64,000 bases of DNA from contig NZ_PHUG01000001.1 of the NCBI RefSeq assembly GCF_002813325.1, positions 1,798,001 to 1,862,000 on the forward strand, given 5' to 3'. The notes beneath the pieces are model-generated. The model worked only from the letters and a program-made list of their open reading frames with translations. It did not search any database and had not been told where the DNA came from. Of the stretch, positions 44,125-51,596 are shown piece after piece; within the stretch, counting starts at the first letter, position 1, and every line of letters starts with the position of its first letter. The stretch comes from Janthinobacterium sp. 64 (GTDB lineage Bacteria > Pseudomonadota > Gammaproteobacteria > Burkholderiales > Burkholderiaceae_D). Made by a program: the position numbers and the translations under genes.

Positions 44125-44502
44125 ATGCATCACTACACGCTGAGCTTTACCGGGGCCGCCGGCCCCCAGGCGGTCGAGGTGCAGGTCGCCACCACCGCGC
44201 GCGAGCGCATGCGCGGTCTGCTCGGGCGCGCGCCGCTGCAAGCCGCGCAGGGCATGCTGCTGCTGTCGTGCCGCCTGATCCACACCTTCGGCATGACCTA
44301 CCCGCTCGACCTGGTCTACCTGGCGCGCGACGGGCGCGTGCTCAAGGTCACCAGCGCGCTGGCGGTGCGCCGCATGGACGGCCACTTGCGCGCCCATAGC
44401 GTGCTCGAAATGGCGGCCGGCCAGGCCGGCGCGTGCGGCATCGTGGCCGGCCTGCACCTGCCGCTCGACCAGGCGCGCCAGCGCGGCGCGTGTCCGGCAT
44501 GA
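44125..44502 (+). CDS. DUF192 family protein
   Basis: 125 residues matching DUF192: RMRGLLGRAPLQAAQGMLLL, then THTF-like IHTFGMTYPLDLVYLARDG and VLEMAAGQA. The family is often exported and of unknown function; this copy has no signal peptide. Its place inside the Tad operon, 10 bases after tadC and overlapping the next gene by 4, suggests a pilus-related role. Confidence 0.85.
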   Translation: MHHYTLSFTGAAGPQAVEVQVATTARERMRGLLGRAPLQAAQGMLLLSCRLIHTFGMTYPLDLVYLARDGRVLKVTSALAVRRMDGHLRAHSVLEMAAGQAGACGIVAGLHLPLDQARQRGACPA

Positions 44503-45236
44503 GCGCCGGCGGCATGGCGCCGGCGCGGCGCGCGGCGGGACAGTCGACCACCGAGTTCCTGATCGTGTTCCCGCTGCTGGTGATGCTGGTGTTCGGGATC
44601 ATCCAGTTCGCGCTGATCTACCAGGCGCGCGCCACCCTGAACTACGCCACCATGCTGGCCGCGCGCGCCGGCGCCCTCAATAACGGCGACGAAACCAAGA
44701 TGCGCCTGGCGCTCGGTTCCGGCCTGGCGCCCCTCTTCGCCACCGACCCCAGCTATGCGGGCTATGGCAAGGCGCTCGGGCTGGGCGTGATCGAAACCTC
44801 CAAAATCAGCAACATGGTGCGGGTGGACGTCCTCAATCCGACCAAGGCCGCGATGTCCGACTTTGGGCGCCAGCGGCTCGATGGCCTCAAGGGCATGGAG
44901 CTGCCCAGCGACACGCTCAGCTACCGGACCAGCACGGCGGGGGCCAAATCCAAAATATCGGTCCAGGACGCCAACATCCTGCATGTGCGCGTGAGCTACT
45001 GCTTCCGCCTGGTGGTGCCGGTGATGGACCGCATCATCTACGCCGGCTACCGCGCCATCACGCCGAATGCCGCGGTGCTGTCGGCCAACGGCATGAGCGA
45101 TCCGTTCGGCACCGGCGGCTTCCAGCTGCCCACCACCGAATGCCTCAATCCGCTGATGCGCGGCCCCCGCATCACCATTCGCAGCGAAGCGATGGTGCGT
45201 ATGCAGTCACCCTTCTACGAAACCAACATGAAATGA
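44499..45236 (+). CDS. TadE-like pseudopilin
   Basis: 245 residues. AGQSTTEFLIVFPLLVMLVF is the TadE pattern of a short leader, Glu and hydrophobic helix; the exported domain includes two Cys (SYCFRL, TECLNP). ATG 44499 overlaps the DUF192 stop. It is probably a minor pseudopilin. Confidence 0.82.
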   Translation: MSAGGMAPARRAAGQSTTEFLIVFPLLVMLVFGIIQFALIYQARATLNYATMLAARAGALNNGDETKMRLALGSGLAPLFATDPSYAGYGKALGLGVIETSKISNMVRVDVLNPTKAAMSDFGRQRLDGLKGMELPSDTLSYRTSTAGAKSKISVQDANILHVRVSYCFRLVVPVMDRIIYAGYRAITPNAAVLSANGMSDPFGTGGFQLPTTECLNPLMRGPRITIRSEAMVRMQSPFYETNMK

Positions 45237-45697
45237 CCAAGTTCCTTTGCCTGCTACTTTTGCTGGGCGGCGCGGGCAGCGCCAGCGCCCAGATTTCAGC
45301 CACCCGCTACATTGACGCCCAGGGCGTGGAAGTGATCCAGAGCCGCAGGGCCGCCGTGCGCGGGACGGAGGCGGGCGCGCCCCCCGCGCCGGTGCCGGCG
45401 GCGCCCGCCGCACCGGCCAGGAAAGTAAAAACCGACAATCTGATGTACGATCCGAAACTGCAGGTCAGCGCCGCCGAACAGGCACGGCGCGATCGCGACC
45501 GGGTCGCGATCCTGCAGCAGGAACTTGATGTGGAAGCGCGCAAGTACGAAGCGGCCTTCCAGCGCGCCCAGGGCGGCGGACCGGATAATAAACCCAACGC
45601 TGACGATGCGCAGCGTATCAATGAGGAGTTATATGAGCGTCAAAAAAATATCCAGGCACTCACCGCCGAACTGCGGCGCGCGCGCAGCGAGCGCTAG
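45233..45697 (+). CDS. Small exported coiled-coil protein of the Tad locus
   Basis: 154 residues: signal peptide (FLCLLLLLGGAGSASAQ), a Pro/Ala-rich stretch, then a predicted coiled coil (RDRDRVAILQQELDVEARKY to the end). The first mature residues YIDAQGVEVIQSRRA recall DUF4124-type domains, but weakly. It starts in an ATGA overlap and its last 65 bases overlap the next gene. Confidence 0.7.
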   Translation: MTKFLCLLLLLGGAGSASAQISATRYIDAQGVEVIQSRRAAVRGTEAGAPPAPVPAAPAAPARKVKTDNLMYDPKLQVSAAEQARRDRDRVAILQQELDVEARKYEAAFQRAQGGGPDNKPNADDAQRINEELYERQKNIQALTAELRRARSER

Positions 45698-46667
45698 CGT
45701 CCTCGCGCTGATGGCGCTGCTGGGCGCGGCAGCGCAGGCGGCCGACACCTACAACAGCGACCGCCCCGGCGGCGCCGACCACCGCCTGCTGTCGCGCTAC
45801 CAGGGTTCGCTGCTGTACATGTACGGCGAAGAAGCGCTCGGCAAGGCCGACATGCTGTTCGATGACAAGGGCAAGCCGGTCATGCGCCCGGTGGAAGGGC
45901 GCATCAGCAACCGCATGTACTGGGGCCCCAAAAAGAAAAGCCCGCTCGAGGTGTACCGCAATTACCGCCACGCGCTGGAAACGGCCGGCTTCAAGACCAT
46001 TTACGCCTGCGAAACCAAGCAGTGCGAAGCGGGCGCGGTGCAAGACGCGGTGCAGGACCTGCCGCGCAAGGTGGTGTGGAAGGACAGCGACATCTTCGTC
46101 GAAAATACCTTCAACAGCGCCAACCAGCCCGGCTTTCACTACTACAGCGGACGGCGCACCGGACCGGACGGCGACACCTATGTGTCGGTGGCGCTGGCGG
46201 GCGGCTACGAAGATGAGCCGGTGTTCGGACGGGTGCGCCAGTTCGTTCAGATCGTCGAGCCGGCCACTGCCGAACTGGGCAAGGTGAGCGTCGACGCCAA
46301 GGCCATCGGCGGCGCGCTCAAGCGCGACGGCAGGATTGCGCTGTACGGCGTCAAGTTCGACACCGGCCAGGCGGTGTTGCGCCCCGAGTCCACTGCGCAA
46401 TTGGCCGAAATGGCCGGTGCGCTCAAGGCGGCGCCGGCGCTGAAGGTCTACATTGTCGGCCACACCGACAACCAGGGCGAGCTGCAGGGCAATTCGACGC
46501 TGTCGCAAAAGCGCGCCGACGCCGTCGTGGCCGCGCTGAGCAGCAAGTACGGCATCGCCCCCGCGCGCCTGCTCGGGCGCGGCGTCGCCAACCTGGCGCC
46601 GCTCGCTTCCAACGACAGCGAAGCGGGACGCGCCCAGAACCGCCGCGTCGAGCTGGTTGTTCGCTGA
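45633..46667 (+). CDS. OmpA-family protein with a DUF4892-like N-terminal region
   Basis: 344 residues: signal peptide (VLALMALLGAAAQA), a ~190-residue N-terminal region resembling DUF4892 (LLSRYQGSLLYMYGEEALGK ... GFKTIYACETKQC), then an OmpA peptidoglycan-binding domain (VKFDTGQAVLRPESTAQLAE, VGHTDNQG, RRVELVVR). It could anchor the pilus machine to the wall. ATG 45633 follows GAGGAGTTAT and lies inside the preceding gene, giving a 65-base overlap in another frame. Confidence 0.82.
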   Translation: MSVKKISRHSPPNCGARAASASVLALMALLGAAAQAADTYNSDRPGGADHRLLSRYQGSLLYMYGEEALGKADMLFDDKGKPVMRPVEGRISNRMYWGPKKKSPLEVYRNYRHALETAGFKTIYACETKQCEAGAVQDAVQDLPRKVVWKDSDIFVENTFNSANQPGFHYYSGRRTGPDGDTYVSVALAGGYEDEPVFGRVRQFVQIVEPATAELGKVSVDAKAIGGALKRDGRIALYGVKFDTGQAVLRPESTAQLAEMAGALKAAPALKVYIVGHTDNQGELQGNSTLSQKRADAVVAALSSKYGIAPARLLGRGVANLAPLASNDSEAGRAQNRRVELVVR

Positions 46668-46697
46668 GCCGCATCCGTTTTTTCTCTAGGAGTCACC

Positions 46698-47456
46698 ATG
46701 CCATTGCCGTCCATTTTCCTGCCGCGCGCCGCACTGCTGGCAGCCGCCCTGCTCCCCTTGAGCGTGCGCGGCGCGCCGCACGACCCGCTCCCGCCGCCCG
46801 GCCTGTACCAGGTATCGACCGACGCGACCATCAAGGTCGGCGAACAGCAAGTGCGCATGTCGCCGCAGGCTGGCGGCAATGCCACTTTGCTCGAAGGCAA
46901 GCGCGCCGGCAAAGCGCCGGAACAGCGCATCATCCCAGGGCTGGCCGGGGGCACCGTGTGCATGGCCGCGCGCCAGCCCAACGCCGCCTTCGTCCCGCCC
47001 ACTGGCAGCTGCAGCGGGCCGCCTGGCGTGTCCGGCCCCGACGGCACGACTTTCCAGCTCAGCTGCGGCAGCATGGACATGACCACTCTGATCCGCAAGA
47101 TCGACAGCAAGAACTGGGAATACCGGGTCACCACCGTCGAGTACCAGGGCGGAGCGGGGTCCGCTGGAGGGGTTGATTTCACCACCCAGAAAGCGATCAT
47201 GAAGCTACAGGCCAAGACCGGCGCCACTCCGGAAGACCGCGCCGAGGCGGTCAAGGCGCTGGCCGACTGGCCCGCGTACGAGGCAGAGGTGCGCGCCATG
47301 CTGGACCACAGTGACGACGAGGATGGCGCCCCGCCCAAGAAAGCGGCCACGCCCGCCACCCGCAAGGTGCTGCGTAAAAGCACCTCGGTGACCCGGCTGA
47401 CCCGTGTCGCCGACACCTGCAAGCCGGCCACCGACGCATTGCCAGCGCCGCGCTAG
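46698..47456 (+). CDS. Exported protein, DUF3617-like
   Basis: 252 residues: signal peptide (LLAAALLPLSVRG), PPPGLYQVSTDATIKVGEQQ and conserved Cys in TVCMAARQ, GSCSG and LSCGSM, loosely fitting DUF3617. The C-terminal ~60 residues are Lys/Asp-rich. CTAGGAGTCACC precedes the ATG. It is the penultimate gene of the Tad tail. Confidence 0.6.
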   Translation: MPLPSIFLPRAALLAAALLPLSVRGAPHDPLPPPGLYQVSTDATIKVGEQQVRMSPQAGGNATLLEGKRAGKAPEQRIIPGLAGGTVCMAARQPNAAFVPPTGSCSGPPGVSGPDGTTFQLSCGSMDMTTLIRKIDSKNWEYRVTTVEYQGGAGSAGGVDFTTQKAIMKLQAKTGATPEDRAEAVKALADWPAYEAEVRAMLDHSDDEDGAPPKKAATPATRKVLRKSTSVTRLTRVADTCKPATDALPAPR

Positions 47457-47508
47457 CGCGCGGCGCCGCCGGCGTCGCCCCCCTCTCCTTTTTTTGAAAG
47501 AGTCACGC

Positions 47509-48327
47509 ATGAAAAAAATTCTGATCGGCGCTTGCGCCATGGCCCTGCTATCGGCCTGCGGTCAGCGCGGCGCCGCCGACACGGCCGCCGAAGCGCCCGC
47601 CCAGGCCGCGCCCGCGCCGGTGTCCGGCGCCAGCCCGGAGGCGAACGCCAAGCGCATGCTCGGCTACGCGGCAGCGCTGTTTCCCCTGGTCGCCGGCACC
47701 TATGGAGGCAACTGCGCGACCGTGGCCGGCCCTGCACCCAAGGAAGGCATTGTCATCAGCGGCGCCGGGCAAGCCAGCGCGCCAGGCTTCGCGCGCAACC
47801 TGGCGGACGCTGAACACTCGTTCGGTGTGTCACGCACGGCACAGGGCGGCACGACCGAGACGGCAATCTTGTACGCGGAATCGACGGAGCCGAAATGGGC
47901 CGTGCACATCAGCAGCGGCCCGCGGTCAACGGCCATGTTCGGCGATGGCGATGCGCAGACCAGTTGCCAGCAAGTGCCGCCGCTGGGCCTGATGCAGGCC
48001 AAGGACATTTATACGACGGTCGCCCCGTTGTTCACTGGCGAAGCCGTCACGCTCAGCTGCACAGTCGAGCTCTTGAGCGTACGCGACCTGACGGTCAAGG
48101 CCGGGCCGGACGGGGTCAGCGTGGACGGCAAGCTGATTTCGCTCAAGCGCCCGATGAAGAAAGAAGTTGCGGACGTCGAGTGGCGCGCCGGGAAGCTCAC
48201 CTACAGCGCCCTGTTCGACGACGGCAGCCAGCTGAACATGAGCGTCGACGACAGCGGCAAGATCACCGACCTGTCGTCGTCGAGCGCCGGGAAAGTGGCG
48301 TATATGTGTTCCAAGGGATCAGCCTAA
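47509..48327 (+). CDS. Putative lipoprotein at the end of the Tad locus
   Basis: 272 residues. MKKILIGACAMALLSACG has a lipobox with Cys17, followed by an Ala/Pro linker and a globular domain I do not recognise. GAAAGAGTCACGC precedes the ATG. Probably an outer-membrane or periplasmic lipoprotein of the Tad system. Confidence 0.7.
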   Translation: MKKILIGACAMALLSACGQRGAADTAAEAPAQAAPAPVSGASPEANAKRMLGYAAALFPLVAGTYGGNCATVAGPAPKEGIVISGAGQASAPGFARNLADAEHSFGVSRTAQGGTTETAILYAESTEPKWAVHISSGPRSTAMFGDGDAQTSCQQVPPLGLMQAKDIYTTVAPLFTGEAVTLSCTVELLSVRDLTVKAGPDGVSVDGKLISLKRPMKKEVADVEWRAGKLTYSALFDDGSQLNMSVDDSGKITDLSSSSAGKVAYMCSKGSA

Positions 48328-48354
48328 CCGGTGCGGCAGCGATCAAGGCTGTGC

Positions 48355-48378
48355 GGCACTGGCTCCCCCGCCGGTGCC
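48355..48378 (+). terminator. Hairpin at the end of the Tad locus
   Basis: GGCACTGGC / GCCGGTGCC (9 pairs including one G-U) with a 6-base loop, 27 bases after the last Tad gene. There is no T-run, so it could be a Rho-dependent or mRNA-stabilising end. Confidence 0.5.
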
Positions 48379-48541
48379 AGGTCTGACATTCGCGAGGCTA
48401 AACGGTATACATGGTATTCAACGTTTCAAGTACAAATGAACGCCATCGCGCGGCTTGCGGCCCGCTTGGTTTGGTGTTGATGTTGATGCGACTAGCATTT
48501 ATTTTCGAGCGGGTACTTAGATCCACAGCACTCTGCGGTGG

Positions 48542-49003
48542 TCAAGTAATTTCGGACACAACGATAGGTTCACGTTCTGCCATTTTCTGTTCGTAGACAG
48601 AGGGTGGCAGATTGCCCAATGCTGAATTGATGCGCTTGCAGTTGTAGAAGCCGACGATGTAGTCGGTGATGTCGGCTTTGGCCTCGGCGTGGTTAGCGTA
48701 TTGACGCTGCCAGACCCGTTCCATCTTGAGGTTCAAGAAGAAGCGTTCAGCGACGGCGTTGTCCCAGCAGTTACCTTTGCGGCTCATGCTGCAGACGAAG
48801 CCGTGGCTGGCCAGCAGGTCCTGGTAAAGCTCGCTGGCATATTGACTGCCCCGGTCGGAATGGACGATCAATCCGGCTGCCGGCCGGCGCTGTTGGATGG
48901 CCATCGTCAACGTATCGCAGACCAGCTTGGCTGGCATGCTTGGCGCCATGGCCCAGCCCACCACTTTGCGCGCGTACAGGTCCAGCACGGTTGCCAGATA
49001 CAT
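48542..49003 (-). pseudogene. IS3-family transposase OrfB, C-terminal remnant
   Basis: The rve-integrase C-terminal half is intact in sequence: YLATVLDLYARKVVGWAM, VHSDRGSQYAS (second Asp of DDE) and WDNAVAERFFLNLKMERV (Glu). The first catalytic Asp and the whole N-terminal part are missing, replaced at about 49003 by vgrG-like sequence in the same frame. It cannot be a working transposase. The left IS end is probably near 48535. Confidence 0.85.
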
Positions 49004-49222
49004 CGCTGTCAGGGGAACGTGGAGATTGTCGGACAGCAGTTCGACGTCGAAGCGAAAGTCGCGTGACATTTCCTCGTGTGCCCGCAAACTGTTGACCAGC
49101 AACGCGGTATCGGGCGGAGCATCGTCGCGCGGAAAATCCATGCGCAGCAAGCGGCTGTCCTGGGTTCTCCAGCTCGCTCAGAAAAGGCGCGCCAGATCGG
49201 CTGCCAGCTCGCCATCATCCAT
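49003..49222 (-). pseudogene. vgrG 5' fragment (type VI secretion spike), broken
   Basis: The reading frame MDDGELAADLARLF*ASWRTQ then RLLRMDFPRDDAPPD and EEMSRDFRFDVELLSDN is a VgrG N-terminus. An in-frame TGA stands where Ser is expected, a likely nonsense change. The ribosome site AAGGAGCCGAT precedes ATG 49222. After ~70 codons it runs into the IS3 remnant, so the rest of the gene is lost. No other T6SS genes are in the window. Confidence 0.7.
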
Positions 49223-49306
49223 ATCGGCTCCTTAGTTTCCCAGGCTTATGCTAACCATGGCGAACGCTGGCATATTGATGGAACTCAAACTAGTTGCCCA
49301 AACGTA

Positions 49307-49343
49307 AAAAAGCCGCATCGGCCCTGCGGCGGATGCGGCTTTT
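49307..49343 (-). terminator. Intrinsic terminator of the S46 peptidase gene
   Basis: A 12-base stem (AAAAGCCGCATC / GATGCGGCTTTT) with a 12-base loop, followed on the minus strand by a T-run. It lies 18 bases beyond the stop codon of the peptidase. Confidence 0.85.
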
Positions 49344-49360
49344 ATCCCAGCTGGGAAAAA

Positions 49361-51523
49361 TTACTTCTTCGCAGCTTTCGGATACTTGATCGTCATTTCC
49401 TTGAGCAAGTTATCCGCGTGGTCCACTTCCTTCATCACCCACAGCATGTAGCGGATGTCGAGGTGGATGGCGCGCGTGATGGCCGTGTCGAAGTACCAGT
49501 CCTTGGTGATCGATTCATACGTCGAATCGAAGTTCAGGCCGATCAGCTCGCCACGCTTGTTCATCACGGCCGAGCCGGAATTGCCGCCCGTGGTGTCGGC
49601 GCTGGTCAAAAAGTTGACGGGCACCGTACCCAGGGCCGGGTCGCGGAACTGGCCGTAGCGTTTTTCCTTGACGGCATCAATCAAGCCTTGCGGCGCTTCG
49701 AACGGGGCCTTGCCCGTGACTTTTTCAACGATGCCTTCCACGGTCGTGAATGGTCCCTTGGTCAGCCCATCGCGCGGCGAATACGGCGACACCGTGCCAT
49801 ACGTCACGCGCAGAGTCGAGTTGGCATCAGGATAGACCGGCTTGCCTTGCGACTTCTTCCACGCGACCACGGCTTGCATGTATTGCGGAATCACGCGTTC
49901 CAGGTTGCCGTCGATTTCCTTGCGGCGCTCTTCCAGCGCCAGTTCCACTGGCTGCAGCTTGACAGCCAGCGCCATGAAGGCGTCGTCGGACCGGGCAACG
50001 GCGGCCTGGTCCTTTTCCAGCCAGGCCAGGCGCTTGGCCGTGTCAGCCAGATGCGTCTGCTGGTACAGGGCCGCCACGGCGCTTGGGGCCGGCAGCAGCG
50101 CGTCGAGGCCTTGCGGATGGCTCTTCGCGGCCAGTTGCGCGTAACGCTTCAGGCCGGCTGCAAAACGCGCCTGGTCGACCTGGTTGACGTACGACTGTTC
50201 CAGGCGGGCCAGACGGGCCTTGATAAAGGCCAGGTCGCGTTGCTGGAAGCCCGATTCGCGCTCGGCGTCCGGCTTCTGGCGCTCCAGCGACAAACGGTAG
50301 ATGGTGCGCGCGCTTTTCAGCAAGTCGCTGTTGGTGGCCACGGACCAGGCGAACTCTTCTTCGCTCAAGGCCATGTCGCTGGCGATCGCCGCGTCAAGTT
50401 CGGCCAGCAGGGTCGTCGACACATTCGGCTGCTTCGCATACCAGGCGCGGAATTCGGCATCCTGCACGTCCTTGATGGCGGCGATGTCCTTGCGGGCGAA
50501 ACCGTCGAGCAAGCCCTGGGTTTTCTTCAGCACGTTGTTGATGCTTTTGACCACGCTCGCATAGCGCACGGCAGCGGCAGCGTCGCCCTGCGTCGCCTCG
50601 GCCATCACGGCCAGGTCGGCTTGCAGTTCGGATACTTTCAGCGGGAAAGCCGTATCGCGCGCGAAGCGGATTTCCGCCGGCAGCTTGTAGCGGCTGGTGC
50701 GGCCGGGGTAGCCCGCCAGCAAGATGCCGTCGCCGGCTTTCAAGCCTTCGGCCGAGACCACCAGGAAGTCCTTCGATTTGTACGGCACGTTGTCGGGCGA
50801 CGGGTCGGCCGGACGGCCATCCTTGCCCACGTAGGCGCGCAGGAACGAGTAGTCGCCCGTGTGGCGCGGCCATTCGTAGTTGTCGATGTCGCCGCCGAAG
50901 TTGCCGATCTTGTCCGATGGCGCGTAGACCAGGCGCACGTCGCGTATCATCATCTGGCGGATGCGGTAGTACTCGAGGCCGCGGTGGAAGGCGGGCACGG
51001 AGCAGCGGTACATCTTGTCCGTTTCGCATTCGGCGATCAAGTCCTTGACGCGCTTTTCCACCGCTTCGTGGCGCGCGCGGCCCGTCATATCGGCCGTCAA
51101 GCCTTTCAGCACGCGCTCGCTGACGTTCTCGACCTTGTCCGTCACATACACGAGGCTGTTCGGACCGCCCGGCAGCTCGCTAGCGCGTGTCTTGGCCAGG
51201 AAGCCGTTGGTGATGTAATTGTGTTCCGGCGTGGAATTGCGCTGCACGGCGCCATACGCGCAGTGGTGGTTCGTCACCACCAGGCCGGCGTCGGAGACGA
51301 AAGCGGCCGAGCAGCCACCGAGCGAGACGATGGCACTCATCGGGTGCTTGCTCAGGTCAGCCAGTTTTTCTGCAGGTATGTCGATACCGACCCGTTTCAG
51401 TTCGGCTTTCAGCTGTGGCAGTTGGTGTGGTTGCCATTGCCCTTCGTCGGCGTGTGCGCCGGCGAACGCGCCCAACAAGGCGACTGGTAAAACGATTGTT
51501 TTGAACAAGATATGCCCCTCCAT
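49361..51523 (-). CDS. S46-family dipeptidyl-peptidase (DPP7/DPP11-like), exported
   Basis: 720 residues with a signal peptide (LPVALLGAFAGAHA). Catalytic regions are LVVTNHHCAYGAV (His), DIDNYEWPRHTGDYSFLRAY (Asp) and TTGGNSGSAVMN (Ser649). S46 enzymes remove dipeptides from the N-terminus of peptides in the periplasm. The residue following FD after the active site (Gly in DPP7, Arg in DPP11) is Ser667 here, so P1 preference is uncertain. ATG 51523 is chosen as the start giving a clean signal peptide. Confidence 0.9.
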   Translation of the reverse strand: MEGHILFKTIVLPVALLGAFAGAHADEGQWQPHQLPQLKAELKRVGIDIPAEKLADLSKHPMSAIVSLGGCSAAFVSDAGLVVTNHHCAYGAVQRNSTPEHNYITNGFLAKTRASELPGGPNSLVYVTDKVENVSERVLKGLTADMTGRARHEAVEKRVKDLIAECETDKMYRCSVPAFHRGLEYYRIRQMMIRDVRLVYAPSDKIGNFGGDIDNYEWPRHTGDYSFLRAYVGKDGRPADPSPDNVPYKSKDFLVVSAEGLKAGDGILLAGYPGRTSRYKLPAEIRFARDTAFPLKVSELQADLAVMAEATQGDAAAAVRYASVVKSINNVLKKTQGLLDGFARKDIAAIKDVQDAEFRAWYAKQPNVSTTLLAELDAAIASDMALSEEEFAWSVATNSDLLKSARTIYRLSLERQKPDAERESGFQQRDLAFIKARLARLEQSYVNQVDQARFAAGLKRYAQLAAKSHPQGLDALLPAPSAVAALYQQTHLADTAKRLAWLEKDQAAVARSDDAFMALAVKLQPVELALEERRKEIDGNLERVIPQYMQAVVAWKKSQGKPVYPDANSTLRVTYGTVSPYSPRDGLTKGPFTTVEGIVEKVTGKAPFEAPQGLIDAVKEKRYGQFRDPALGTVPVNFLTSADTTGGNSGSAVMNKRGELIGLNFDSTYESITKDWYFDTAITRAIHLDIRYMLWVMKEVDHADNLLKEMTIKYPKAAKK

Positions 51524-51596
51524 AAATAGCAGGCGAAAGTATAGCCTGTCACAGGGGGCCTGAGTCGGCAAAAATTAACGCATTGCAATTTCTGTA

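Noticed and set aside
48411..48596. A 61-codon plus-strand frame after the Tad locus
   Set aside because: It crosses the end of the IS3 remnant and has no start signal or coding bias.
49076..51490. An 804-codon plus-strand frame across the S46 peptidase
   Set aside because: It is antisense to a clear peptidase gene, has no family features, and arises from the high-GC third-position pattern of the real gene.
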